From: Megamerina dolium
Taxonomy: Eukaryota > Arthropoda > Insecta > Diptera > Megamerinidae
NCBI GenBank assembly: GCA_963854835.1
Contig: OY978527.1
Span: 28,591,029 to 28,655,028, forward strand
Length of the DNA: 64,000 nt
Direction of reading: 5' to 3'
Made by a program: the position numbers and the translations under genes. The notes under the pieces were generated by a model that worked only from the letters and a program-made list of their open reading frames with translations, ran no database searches and had not been told where the DNA came from. Below are positions 34,658 to 49,140 of the stretch, in pieces. The first letter of the stretch is position 1; each line of letters starts with the position of its first letter.

Positions 34658-35866
34658 TCACTGTTCGATTGTAGCTCCAACGACAACTGTGCTCGATTCT
34701 ACATTATTCTTCGTCACACTGCCGTCATTATTATTAATGTCCGTTTTCTGATTGACACCAATTGATGGCTGCGTTGTTCCGGTTTTTATTGGGCCAGCCT
34801 CAATCTGTTGCTTTGCGTCTTCAGCTGGCGTTTCAATTTTAATTTCTGGCTGCGTCGATTGTATTTGCTGTTGCAGCGAAATTTGTGCAACCGTTTGCTG
34901 CAGCACTTTTTCTGCATTCTCTGCATTTGTTTTGCTTTCAGTTGGTGTTGGTGACGGTGCCTTCGATGGATTCAAGCTTTTACTGCTGCTGCTGATTGGT
35001 GAGACGGAACGAGATTTGGATGGTCTCTTACTGCTGGGCAGAGAAAGGCTAGATTCCTGTAATTTTTGTTCATGGGCACCTTTATCCATTATAAGTGACG
35101 TGGCTAGTGGGGCTGGACTTGCACCACGCTTAATATATGCGATTTTCTCTTCGAGCTCACTTCGAATCTCCTGAATGGGCTTCAACAGAAATATCGGCAC
35201 ATCGTCATCACGTCTTTGAAATAGCATTTCACCTTCGAACTCGAGCAATTTATGTTTGCGGGCGCGCAATAAAATGCCAACAACCTTATCGGAAATATAG
35301 TTGTAAATCTGTGTGGAAGAAATTTGAAAAATAATTTTAGTGATTTTATTCTTCGTAAAAAGTTTGGCTAAAGTATGGCCACAAGACTCTTCGATTTGGA
35401 TTGGTGCTCATATTGTCCGCAGCCTAATCTCAAATCTATATTTTACAAGCATCGCTTCTTTTTTTGGACAAATTAAAACTTACATTGAACAATTCTCCAA
35501 ACGTTATGACGCGCATTTTGGGCTCATCGTTAACTTTGTAGCCTTCTGAATCGATGATCTGACATAATTCCAACATTTCCTTTAACACAGACATGTTGGC
35601 TTTTTGACCACGCATTTCAGTTAAACTGCCAGCTAAGGGTCTGCAAAAGTAGAAATGATAAATAAATGCATTCCATAGATACGATGTGAAATGCACTCTT
35701 GTGTGGCGATATGTTAGTGTACTCACTTGCCATATTCATCCTTGGAAAAAATGGGCTTTGGTGAGCCACGTTCACTTGCGTGGGAGAACGGATTCAACAA
35801 TTGTGATTGCTTATGTTGTTGCACTTGATTATTAAACATGGCCACTTTCGAGGAAAGTGGTGAGTC
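34658..35866 (-). CDS. Costars-domain protein, ABRA/STARS-like actin regulator (three exons)
   Basis: Minus-strand exons 35727-35866, 35484-35640 and 34658-35308 join with GTGAGT and GTAAGT donors and pyrimidine-rich AG acceptors. A Costars domain (VITFGELF, ISDKVVGILLRARKHKL, FEGEMLFQRRDDDV) is completed only by the second splice, which falls exactly after GELFN. Upstream, SSKVAMFN and LNPFS match the linker of vertebrate ABRA/STARS, a muscle actin-binding activator of Rho/SRF signalling, so a cytoskeletal role is likely. After the domain comes a low-complexity Ser/Pro and Gln/Thr tail of about 170 residues that vertebrate ABRA, which ends at the domain, lacks. The first listed exon begins in phase 0 with no start codon, so at least one more 5' exon is needed. 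TGA stop at 34658-34660. Confidence 0.9.
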
Positions 35867-38800
35867 CTACAGAACAAAAAAAAGGTAAAGAAATAAAAAA
35901 ATTAATTTAATTTAATTAACTTATTCTTTTTTAGTATGGTACCATATGAAATGTTTAAGAAAATTGAATGGTCAAATTGTTGAAAGATTTTACCTCTGAT
36001 TCTGAATTTTTCATTTTTTTTTTAATTCTATAATTTTACAAGAACTTTTCAAATTTGTGATATGTTGAACGAAATTCAAATGTTGAAGGCACAAAAAAAA
36101 TGAAAGGAAATGGAAATTTTTACAGAAAACAATTAAAAGAACGAAACATAAATTTTGATTAAAGCTCAACAAATTATTATTAAACTTTTAATTTTTTGAA
36201 AGGAAAATATTCAAAACAATTTGAATAATTTGATTTAATTTTCAGGATTTTTTTTTTGGGGAAGGTTGAGAATTTACACAGTGTTGTTTATTATAAATAA
36301 ATGATTTTTTTGCAATAAGTGCTATTAACTAGTCATCTACAATTTTATAAAATACATATAAGCTACTCCCACTAGTAAATTTGTCAGTCATGACAGTTCA
36401 GCAATGTTTCAGGGAATTATAACTCTTTCTACCTATATTACAAGACAAGCGTCACGGATAAGAATACGCAATAGATCAGGCAAAAGTTGGACTGGAACCA
36501 AGCAAAAAGTCTGCTGATTCTAGATAGAAGCACGTTGAAGGTCGTGACGTGTTTCTATTAGTTTTATATTGCCTCACAAGCATTTCATGCTACATTTTGT
36601 GCAACCAATTGTTTGAGTTAGTAAGCTAAGGACCTAGAGCATATGGTAACATCATTGGTCTAAGTGCAGGCCTTTCCGGCAACCAACTTAATCTATCTAC
36701 CGTCGTATCTATACTGAGTAGGAACATATATTAATTCAAAATGCTTTCAGAAATTACCTATTATATCTGCTTATGCGAAATTGGGGGTTTTTATTTTTAA
36801 TTTTGGTTTCTTGCGATATTTACACATATCAACACTAGATGAGAATTCCGTTATACATATATATTTCTTATATCTTGGCATGCTAAATGGATTGGAAAAT
36901 ATAAGTACTATTTTTTTAAATTTATATTTATTCACACTTATTTGAGCTCACAAAACACTCAACATCAGTATTTTTCCTTCCCTGGTGGCGCGTCTTTATA
37001 AGTCCTATTTATGGGTTATAAAATTATACTAAACATGATTCATAAATGGTTAGTCATTAACGATAAATGTAAATATGTCATAAAATATACCTAAGTGTGG
37101 ACCACAGGAGCCTTGTATATGGAAGAACTGTAACTCTTTCCTCAATGAATATAAGTACCATTTTGTACTCTTTTATAAGTCCAAATGAGTGCATTATTTG
37201 AGTATTTTATGATTTGAATAATTATCATATACGACTTAAAAATACCCTTCTATGAACCTCTTTTGAATGTTCAATTTTGTAATTGAAAAATGTATTTTAT
37301 CTATGCGAATTGTGTTACGTTGTGTTGTGTTGTTGTACGTAGTATATTTCAGTCATAATTGTCTAATTAATTAATGGTAATTATATTCAATAATATAAGT
37401 AATTATAAAGACATTCTTTAGTAATACTCGTGATGAAATTATTGCAATTATTGTGAAATAAAATACATTTTAAAAAGTTCGGTAATATGCACATCGTGAC
37501 GTATGAGTAATTTTTGTTTAACATCTCGTTAAAATCTCTCTTATCTCTTATCTCTCTGTTAAACATTCAATTACGGATCATCATAGTGTGTTCATGTTCT
37601 CTCGGGTTTTGGGTATATACTATATATACTAGAGTCTCAAATTTGACCACTTTCGAACAAGTGGATATAATACAATAATTTAAAACATTAGATATCTTGG
37701 TTATTTTTACATCTAAAAATATTTATACATTAATCATGTCATACTTTAATATTATTAACTCCCTCTTTTATGTCTTTTATTGTTTATTTTTTTTTTAAGA
37801 AATTCCTGCGTTAACCAAATCCGAATTCGAATCATGCAAACTTGGTTTCAAAAAATAACACCAACAAAAAAATAAACAATATATGCGATTAATAGAAATC
37901 GTAAACAAATTTAAAAATTTGAAAACAATCAATTTATAGAATTGTGATCGGCTACTCTTTGTTTCCACATCTAAAGAAATTGCTCAGCGAAAACAGATTT
38001 GTATTGAATAGAGAAGAGGTGAACGGATCTGATATGGCCATCTTAAAAAGTCATATTAAAAAAAAAAAAAATTGGTACGTCCTTGCATCAAGTACGTCGA
38101 GCGAAATTCTTTAAATACCTCCTCGTTTTTATTGTAATAAAAGTGAAAAAAAAATTTAATCAATTATAAAATCTTCAATATTTGGTACGTAGTTCTTTAT
38201 TGTTGTATATTGTTGTTGTTGTGTATACACATACATATACATACATATAAATGATATTGTACTTATATCAATAAACCCAACAGAAAATTAAAACTAGTGC
38301 TCCTGGATCATATCATAAACGCATTCGATATGATGATAAAATAATATCAAAGTGGAATAAGTTAAAAGAGCATGATGATAGTTGATATGTATAACAAAAA
38401 AATCGTGTGTTTTGTTGTCCTTTTAAAGAAAAATATCCTACGAAGGATGTTGTAGAAAAAATAAATTTCAAATCGCATTTTTATGAGTTTTTATTTGAGA
38501 TGAAAAGAGTAATTTAAAATTGCTCTATTTGTAGTAAATTGAAAATACTGCTACAAATGTGGTTACTTTAAAAGCTAAGAAGAAGAAGCATATAAAGAAT
38601 ACTCGTTTTTAGTTGAAAAGGAGTATGTAAAATTACTTTATTGCTAGCAAATAAGAAGCCAAATAAGAAGCATTTGAACAATACTCCTGATATTACTCTT
38701 AAAAAAGAGGCAAATCATTCATTCGGACTTCATCCAAAAGGAGGCAATGTTTTGAAAAGGTGTGCAAATGAATTGAAAAATAAAGTAACAATAAATTGCT

Positions 38801-38963
38801 ACAATAACATTGCTCTAAGATTATTATTTCGATGATCCAATTTGCCTTCTTTTCTAGCCTACAATGGGATTGCCAGTTGGGACGTGTACATGTGTGTCGC
38901 GTATGTTTGTGTGTTCAGTGTTCAAAGTCCTCTTAAAATAAATGAAAATATTCATTTTTGCTA

Positions 38964-39114
<151 letters not shown>

Positions 39115-40114
39115 GGTATGTATTGTACATATTTGCGCGGTGATTTGTGCTGACAAATTTTCTGTTCATTATTATATTCATGTTTGCAATGTGATTCATC
39201 TTATAGAAATATAAATGAAATATAATTATAATATATATGTATGTATGTATGTATGTATTTATACACATAAGTATTTAACTTTTGTTCTAAAAGCATTGTT
39301 GTTATTATAAGCATCATTTTAAATTTGCCCAAGGTCAGCAGTCGCTGTCAACGTTATACTTATATCCGTGGAAAAAAACAAACAAACAAACGACGACATA
39401 TGTAAATACATATAAATACATAGTGTAGTCACAACATAAAGTCTAAAGAAAGTGATAATTTCATAAGTTATTATTTTTATGTATGAAAAAGCATAACGAC
39501 GCAATATAAGTAATTACTTAAAAAAAAAAAAAACAAAAAGAAAATTGATTGTTGTTGTTGTTTTGCTTTGTGACATAATAATTTCTTCCTATTTTCTATA
39601 AATGCACAAAAAATGTCGTGTTTTTGTACAATTTAGATACATATGTATAAATTAATTTCATGGACCATTTGAATTTTTGCGCGGTGTTAAATAAATTTTA
39701 TGACTGACCAACTGAGTTAAATGTGCGAAAAAATAAGAAATAAAAATGTATATTTTCTGTCAACCTTTATGTTTTGTTTTTTTTTCCAATAATTAATCAA
39801 TTATTAATGGCCAGATTAGCCAGTGGGTTGAGCTTGATTTCATTTTAATATGGACCTTAACAACAAATTTAGGTTTAAACTAAATTAAACATTAGCGAGA
39901 ATTAAGAACATTGTCGATTTGTATATATTATTGGCCAATTAATGATATGTAATACAGATATTACACATAAGAACATTTTTTTAAATACCTACTACAGACT
40001 GTAATTGTCATTGTTGAATAATGATTTGATCGATAGTAACAACCAGAACAAGCCCTATGATATTTTTGCTCCTTATACTATGTTTATAACATGCACAGAA
40101 TATTTTTCTAAACA

Positions 40115-40145
40115 ATTGCACTGAATTCGGTGAATTCAGTGCAAT
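40115..40145. repeat. Perfect 14-bp inverted repeat with 3-base loop
   Basis: ATTGCACTGAATTC, GGT, then the exact reverse complement. No gene is adjacent. Confidence 0.6.
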
Positions 40146-42305
40146 GTAAGAAATGTAGAAAAAAGTGCACAAGAAGCGTTTGGCTTTCAAATTCTGTAAT
40201 ATGTGTGACATATGTGACATATTTGACATTTTGTTCGTTAAAGAATATTTCGGTGTGTTTTAATCACTTTTTTTTCATTGCAAATTGTTAAAACTTTTCT
40301 GTATATTATATTTACCTATGCACTATTAATTATTTTATGAATACTTAAATTCTTTTTTATGAAATAACACAAATCTCTGTATTCAGTGTAGTGTAGTGTA
40401 GTGTAGTGTACAAAAGTGAAAAATTTCTACAAAATTTGACATAGTTAAATTTTGCAAAATCATTTCATTAAAGCTCAATGGTACTAAATTGTGGTAAATG
40501 TTTGCCGCATGAAAGAATAGATGTCGCTGGAATGATTTATAATTTCGCAATCAAATGCGTGGTCTATAACATGGTGGAGCAGTGAAGGTGAAACTCCATA
40601 ATTTGTGTTTGCGTCTACCCACGGGCTGCGGCTATTATGCCATATGCCCACTGTGAAGCTCAACTTCTACTGTATTCAATGCATATTCAGTCAGCTGATT
40701 TCTATCATTTTGATGTTGATATTTTTCTTATTTGGTTTATTTCAATAAAAGTAAAGGATTCAGACTTTATAATGGACTTGATATTTTTTAATGTTTGCCG
40801 TGATGAAAGCTCACTGCATATTATGGGATGTATTTCAACTTAGCTGCCAACCAAACTGGACAATTTACATTGTTCAACTTACCCGCAGGAGCTCTAGTTA
40901 CATTCAAAGTTAAGCGTATGTTGTTTCACTTGTTTCACATATTTCCCATGTAAAAATCTGTCAAAAAATCCTATACTAAATTTAACATGATTTTTACTGT
41001 TCAAGTGTTTATAAATTAATAAAATTTATGAGGAATTTCTTCATAGAACATTTTAACCCTTTCTTACCGATTCATATTTTTTATTCAGGAATGTTAAGAA
41101 ATGTACTTAAAGGAGTGTTTTAAATGTGTTGAACTGTTCTACGAATAGCTTATGCTCTCAAATATTACTAGGGTTCGTCAAAGAGAAAAAGTGAACAGTA
41201 CCTGCAAAATTATGAAAAAAGTAAACATGTCTAAATTGGAAAAAACATGTGGCTTTTTTCCAGATTATTATTTACTCTAATATTAAAGATTTTTTAGCAA
41301 AGCAAATTAGATTCGATTTAATATTACAAATAAAGTCTTAGATATAGTTTTATTGTTTCTCATAGGAATAAAGATTTCAAAAGTTGCCAATATAAGTTTT
41401 AATAATAGTATATTTATCAAAACTTATTCGAGAAATTATTGAGGGAAATTCCCAATTGTTTGCGAGCCATTCAAGTAAGATTCAAAGTTCCTGAAGAGTA
41501 GTTCTTCGTCAATGAAATTTTCTGGCGTTTTTTACTCATGTTTTGGTTTACATATTGCACGAAGAATGTAGTGTGAAATTTTCAATAATATTGGATTTAG
41601 CCTTGAAAAATCTGCCAAAAATGACATTTTTAAGGATACTACACCCTAAGTCAGAATTAACAAGAGCGAAATGCTTCGACGTGTATTTTAATTTGGAAAC
41701 ATGGAGATTGGCAAAATTTGGTCTCACCGTCTTATTACAGAAAACGAATAATTTGAACAAAATGCTCGTACATTTTTATCTAAATGTTATACATCAAAAT
41801 TTTAAAAAATAAGAATGAAACTAAAATGACACATAATAAAATAAATATGCATAAGTATACATGTATGTACATGTGTATGTAGTATGTCTGCATGTGAACG
41901 ATGTGCAAAGATCTCGTGCAATATTATACAAATCAGTGATACAAGCAGAAAATAATTTCAAGAGGATTTCAAAATATGAATATTTTGTACATATACACAT
42001 GTATGTGTGTGTATATATTTGAATGAAAAATTCAAACATTTGTGCATTCCATTTCGAATGAACATTTCACATGTAACTGAGACATTCATTTGTTCATATG
42101 TAGGTGTATACATAATATATATACATACAAATACTTACACTTATTTATATATAAATACATACTACATTATATTATTGTATTTAAAATGTCACTAGGCAAA
42201 TGTTTAAAAAACAAATACTTAAGACTAACAACAACTTATTTGAACAGAAAAATTCTTGGCAATGACCGCCATTGGCGTCGCCACTGTCACTGTCACGACA
42301 CGTAC

Positions 42306-42320
42306 CGTTGTGCTGTTCAT
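42306..42320 (-). CDS. Candidate first coding exon of the Costars-domain gene
   Basis: Minus-strand ATGAACAGCACAACG is followed at once by a GTACGT donor. The 15 bases leave phase 0, matching the phase-0 acceptor at 35866 and giving a 320-residue protein starting MNSTT-DSPLSS. The surrounding 42240-42420 is unusually G/C-rich and non-repetitive for this region, as expected of a 5' leader. This is inference; a transcript is needed. Confidence 0.35.
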
Positions 42321-42746
42321 GATCACTAAACGGAACGTGATCGTTAAGGAAATTGATCGCTGAGTGCGCGCGTGTTATTCGTTTGTGACTCTTATTTTGT
42401 TTGTTCGTTTTGGTGGTTTACGTTGATGATATTCCTGAATTTTAAAATCTATGCATTTAAATATTATACGTAGTATGATGGGATATACAATACTTATTTC
42501 GGTACATAAACATTTCAATGTATTTCTGTTAAAGAAATATCTCATTTAATTCTTTCTGAAGAATGACGACGTTTCTTCGAAAATACCATCTTAAATCTCC
42601 ATCGAGTTTTCTCTATTATTAATCATATATTAATGCATAAATAAAGTGGTGAATCAGACATAGAAATATTGTGTATTGATTTGGTTCATAAAATGTTGCC
42701 AAGCAATTATTATGCATTTCATCAATTCAATGGAGGACATCAATAC

Positions 42747-43307
42747 CAGGTGTCCATCTTAAATCTGCTGTTTTTCGGTAAGAAAAAATCACTTTTTTTC
42801 ATAGAACCTTCCTCATGGCTCGTAAACGTATGGAAATGGCTTGTTGAGTAACACCTAACAGTTCGGCAAGCATTTTTTGCGATTGGGTGTCGTCCTCATT
42901 CAAAAGAGCCTGCAAATCATGGTCCTCAACTTTTCTGGGTCTATTTTCACGCTTCTTGTTACTCAAGTCAAAATGGCCTTCTTTGAACCGTCGAAACCAG
43001 TCTCTGCAAGTGGTTTCCGATAGCGCACTGTCACTATAGGCCAAGCATTCGATGCGACTCAGCAGCAGATTTCTTCAAATTGAAGCAAAAAAGAAGAGCT
43101 TCCCGCATATGCTCCATTTCTGGCACTAAACTAGACATGATTGTACGAGGAAAAATGTTTGTTGTTGAATGAAATCACTGATGGTGTTTACTAGTTGATG
43201 TAAACAGGTGTCGAACTCATAAAAAAAGGATGCACAGTCGATAATAGCTCAATATGCTCACTAATGCCATCTACGAGCAAACAGCGGATTTAAGCTTGTA
43301 CACCTGG
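42747..43307 (-). mobile_element. Internally deleted mariner (561 bp) keeping only the DNA-binding half
   Basis: The ends are about 30-bp imperfect inverted repeats (CCAGGTGTCCATCTTAAATC versus CCAGGTGTACAAGCTTAAAT), flanked by TA at 42745-42746 and 43308-43309. On the minus strand the transposase starts at about 43138 (MSSLVPEMEHMREALLFCF), shifts frame near 43045, continues ALSETTCRDWFRRFKEGHFDL and the second helix-turn-helix (LLGVTQQAISIRLRAM), and then runs into the terminal repeat. The whole catalytic domain is missing. It is a MITE-type deletion derivative. Confidence 0.88.
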
Positions 43308-43534
43308 TATATGAACAAGATCATACAGAATTAGTTTAAAATTAATCCACCATTATTTTTATTGGCGTGAAATTTTAAATGACAATATTTTATTGGAAAG
43401 GAACTGCACGGAATCACACAGCTTTCCGAAAGTTTCTGGAACTTTGTTCTATCTATTAATAAATGAGCTTTGAAAATCACCTTTAAAATGAGTAATGATT
43501 TTACCGACAATTCAATATTATTAATAGTATTCAT

Positions 43535-45124
<1,590 letters not shown>

Positions 45125-45167
45125 GTACGTATATGTAATTTCCATTGTTTTAAATTTGACGATATTT

Positions 45168-45503
45168 TTTTTTTTTTTTTTTACAAGCCTTTTTATTGGA
45201 TCTTTTTAAAATTACTTACAAACTAAATAAAATTATGTGATATTCCCAACGTTCCATCACAATTTGTTGAGTCACGAGGTATAGCAATTTCACAGCATAT
45301 TCAGTGTGTCTTTTCTTTTTAATCGACGATGCCCCGTGCTCAGCAACAATTGCCTAGCAAGGGGATTCGGATGACTGTGTAATTTTTGAATGTAGCTTCT
45401 GCAAGACATTGCAACTTCCTCAGAAATTGTGGGTACATTTAAATCTCGATGGATGTTAACGTTCCTCATATACCAAGGCGCGTTTACAATAATTCGCAGA
45501 CAC
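45168..45503 (-). mobile_element. 5'-truncated jockey-type LINE with poly(A) and 13-bp target-site duplication
   Basis: The minus strand encodes the last 69 residues of a jockey-like ORF2 (APWYMRNVNIHRDLNVPTI and HPNPLARQLLLSTGHRRLKR, stop at 45290-45292). A 110-bp 3' UTR with CCAATAAAAAGG follows, then a poly(A) (T-run ending about 45182). TTTGACGATATTT occurs on both sides (45155-45167 and 45504-45516). This is the full signature of target-primed reverse transcription with severe 5' truncation. Confidence 0.88.
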
Positions 45504-45516
45504 TTTGACGATATTT

Positions 45517-46276
45517 GACAATATGATTTGAAAGTTTTCTCTTATTTTCATGTAAGTACATACATATGCATATAGTACTTACATAGGTATCCGAATATCG
45601 TGAATTCATATGATTAATTATCTCTTGGGATTATTTTTAATTAAGACATTAATTTATCACTTTACTTCTTTTGCATAGCACTTTCACTGAAACTGAATCT
45701 ATTTGCATTTTAGTTTTTGTTTGCGTGTGAAACGAAGTATAGTACACGATAGCTAGCTAGTATTCAATGACATTGTTAATAATTTCTTATTAAAATATGT
45801 TTAATGTTTATGTATAATTTCTATTTATTTATTTTTATCTCATAGAGGTAAAACTCTGAGTTTTTGAGTCATTTATATAACAAAATATTTCACTTTGAAA
45901 AATGGTAAAGCAACAATATAATTTAGTAATGTGTAGGGGTTCCATGGTTTTCCATAACCTTACTCGTTAAAGATTGGACCAAAAATCTTTGGAATACCTA
46001 TTGGAATAACATTTCTGGCCACAGGCAAGTCACAGGTTACTTATCAGGCCATCATATCCTTAGATTATTACTTCGCACTAGAAGTAAAATATTCAGAACA
46101 TTCTTCTTCACTCCACATGTTAACACATTTGCTTTCCGTGAGTTCTGGTCCAGCCCTTTACTTATAATCATAATAATCGTAGTTATATTTTGTGTTTGTC
46201 AAGCCTTGATAAAAGTAAGATTTGTTCGTCATTGCACTTCTTGTTTTAATTTTAACTTAATTTAATCTTATCTTGT
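45517..46276. other. Gene-free AT-rich spacer
   Basis: No supported feature; unique-looking AT-rich sequence. Confidence 0.4.
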
Positions 46277-46595
<319 letters not shown>

Positions 46596-49140
46596 ACAAG
46601 TACAAAGTTTTACTGGTATGAGTAGATAATAATGCACTGTGCTTAATATGTGTATTAGGAACAGGTTATAAAATTCTGTCAACAAGAATAAGTGGTCGCA
46701 TAAACAGAAAAAATCAACAAAAAAGAAATTATGCCGACAAGTTCCTAAGAACAGGTATGCAAGTATTGGCCCATTCAAAATAAATAGTAGGTTATTCGTT
46801 AGTAATAACTGAATTATTACATTTAATATGCAACTTTTTATTTCACAATTATTCTTGATGGCACATATTTTTTAGGGATGTGAAACAAATTAAAGTATAA
46901 TATTGTCAGTTTTGACACATCTAATACCAAAAGCTATGCCTATTAAGGCAATTTATCTACGGTCGTACTATACATTCCATAGAGATCAAAAAGTTTTCGT
47001 AAAATTGGATTTAAATATCTCTTAGAAATAGAATGGTAAATGTGTTAAATTTGATGTTCATGTTGTCGTTGCTTGAAGAGTTTCGAGTTTTTTTTTTTTT
47101 TGTAATTGCAAAAGAGTGATTTCGGCAAATTTTTAAAATGTGAAAAAATTGAGCAAAGAGCTCATGAGAATTACGTGAAGGAAATAAAAAACAAAACATT
47201 GGTCTTCGAAAATCAATTAATTGATAATAAAAGAGTTTGTTGATGTTACCGAAATATCGCTCTTAAAAGACCCATTTGACCTCAGAAGCGGAACACTCTT
47301 TTGGTTCCGAAAACACACAATTTGATCGTAACCTTTGTAAAAAAAAAAATCCATCCACATCGCTCCACAATCACTATATTCGACTGATTTATCATCGTGT
47401 GACTTCTAGTGATTCTGTAAGTTCAAAGCACTACTCCGAAGGACTATTCAAACTGCTTCGAATATTGGAACAAACGTAGGCATAAGGAATTACTTTGAAA
47501 ATGACGAAATTGATCCTAAATAATAAATCAAAAGTTTGTGTCATATTTAATTCAACTTGGTGGAAACTTATTGATCACAGCACTATATCTCCACGCTAAT
47601 ATTTATTTCCCAAAATATGAGAGTCCATGAACAAGAATTTTTATAGCAAAATATAACAATAATTTCTCGTCTGGACTGAAACTTGCAATAATATGTTCCA
47701 TTTTTTGGTAGCTTCAAAATTTTTTTCAAAATAATATTGTAATTTTCAGTAATTGGTAGAAGAGATAGCTTCCGTCCCTTATTATTTATACGAACGGAAA
47801 CAAATGCATTTACATAGTATGATATAATATTTTGCTTTATTTTTTTTTACATTCTACATACCATAACTAATCTCAAAGATCCCAATTCATGTGAAACATC
47901 TGCCATAATTGCTGTTGTTTTTGTTGTACTCGTAGTTTTAAATGATAAGTAAACTCAATTGCGTCTGTTTTCGTCGTAATACAAATCAATGTAAATGCAA
48001 ATGAAAAGCTTTACAAATTACTTGTAGTTTGTAGCACTAAACAATTTATTGATGAATAGCACAATATGTGGCTACTATCTTCAATGATGCGTGACAATAA
48101 TTTTTATTGTAATATTTAAATACACTTCTAACGCGTACGCACTTCAATAGATTCTCGAATACTAAATACTTATTTGCGTGTCATTAGCTTGTACTTGTAC
48201 GTATAATAAAGAATTTATCTGAAATTGCTGCTGAAAATTCCGTTCCGTTTCAATTCAATATTGATATAATTACATTTGCATCGCCGTTAAACATTTAATA
48301 TATTTGCTCTTTTTGTGTTCGGTTTCTTCTTCTTCTTTAAACTAGATTGGTGTATAAATAATATTTATTTTTTAAATTATACGCGTCGCGTAGTCAGTTT
48401 TTTCAATTCTGTACGCTAGCACGTTTTCTTTGAAAATGTACAAATATCTGCATAGTTTGTACTCTTTTATATACTTATTGTGCGATAGTTTATGATCACT
48501 GAATGAATATTGCTGCCGTGTTTTGTTGTTGCTGTTGTTGTTATTGGTCTTACTTTTCATCGTTGTTGTTGGCGATGAGTCGCGGCGGCGTTGATGCTTT
48601 GGCTTCGGAAAATTATATTAGCAGCAATAATGCTGAGAACGACACAATACAACAATTATGAGAAAATTGTTCACAAACGCACTCTCTTGTGGTATGTTCA
48701 AGTAGCTATAGTATATGCGCAAACTGATCGCGTGAAATTCACAGACATTTCTTTTAAATGCGCGCGCACACCCAGAGTTCCGTGCACCCATTGTAAATGA
48801 CAAACGTATGTTAGCTATGTATGTAGTACATCTTATAAATATGTACATACATACATATATACATACAAGTGTAGTTATATATTATATACTATTCGGAACA
48901 TACGGTTTTTTTTTGTCGTTTTCATGACCGCCTACAGATAATATACTATATACATTTAGTGTCCGAATATTATAATGTCTATTTTTCAGCCCTGATTTTG
49001 TTTTGATATTCGCTTAAACCAAGTCAAATATCTAAGCATATATTTGTTAGAGTCCATCAACGCTAATATATTGTTTACGTTATGTTTATGGATTTGTTAA
49101 ATAGTGTCCCCCTGTTTTTTCTCCTGTGCTGCATATATTT
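46596..49140. other. Gene-free stretch
   Basis: AT-rich; the small frames here are unconvincing. 48540-48800 is locally richer in G/C and contains a minus-strand ATG at 48560 followed by AAAA and GTAAGA, which could be an alternative leader or first exon of a minus-strand gene such as the Costars-domain gene, but there is no phase support. Confidence 0.35.

Noticed and set aside
34752..35174. 140-residue plus-strand frame rich in Cys and Ser
   Set aside because: It is the antisense shadow of the last exon of the Costars-domain gene.
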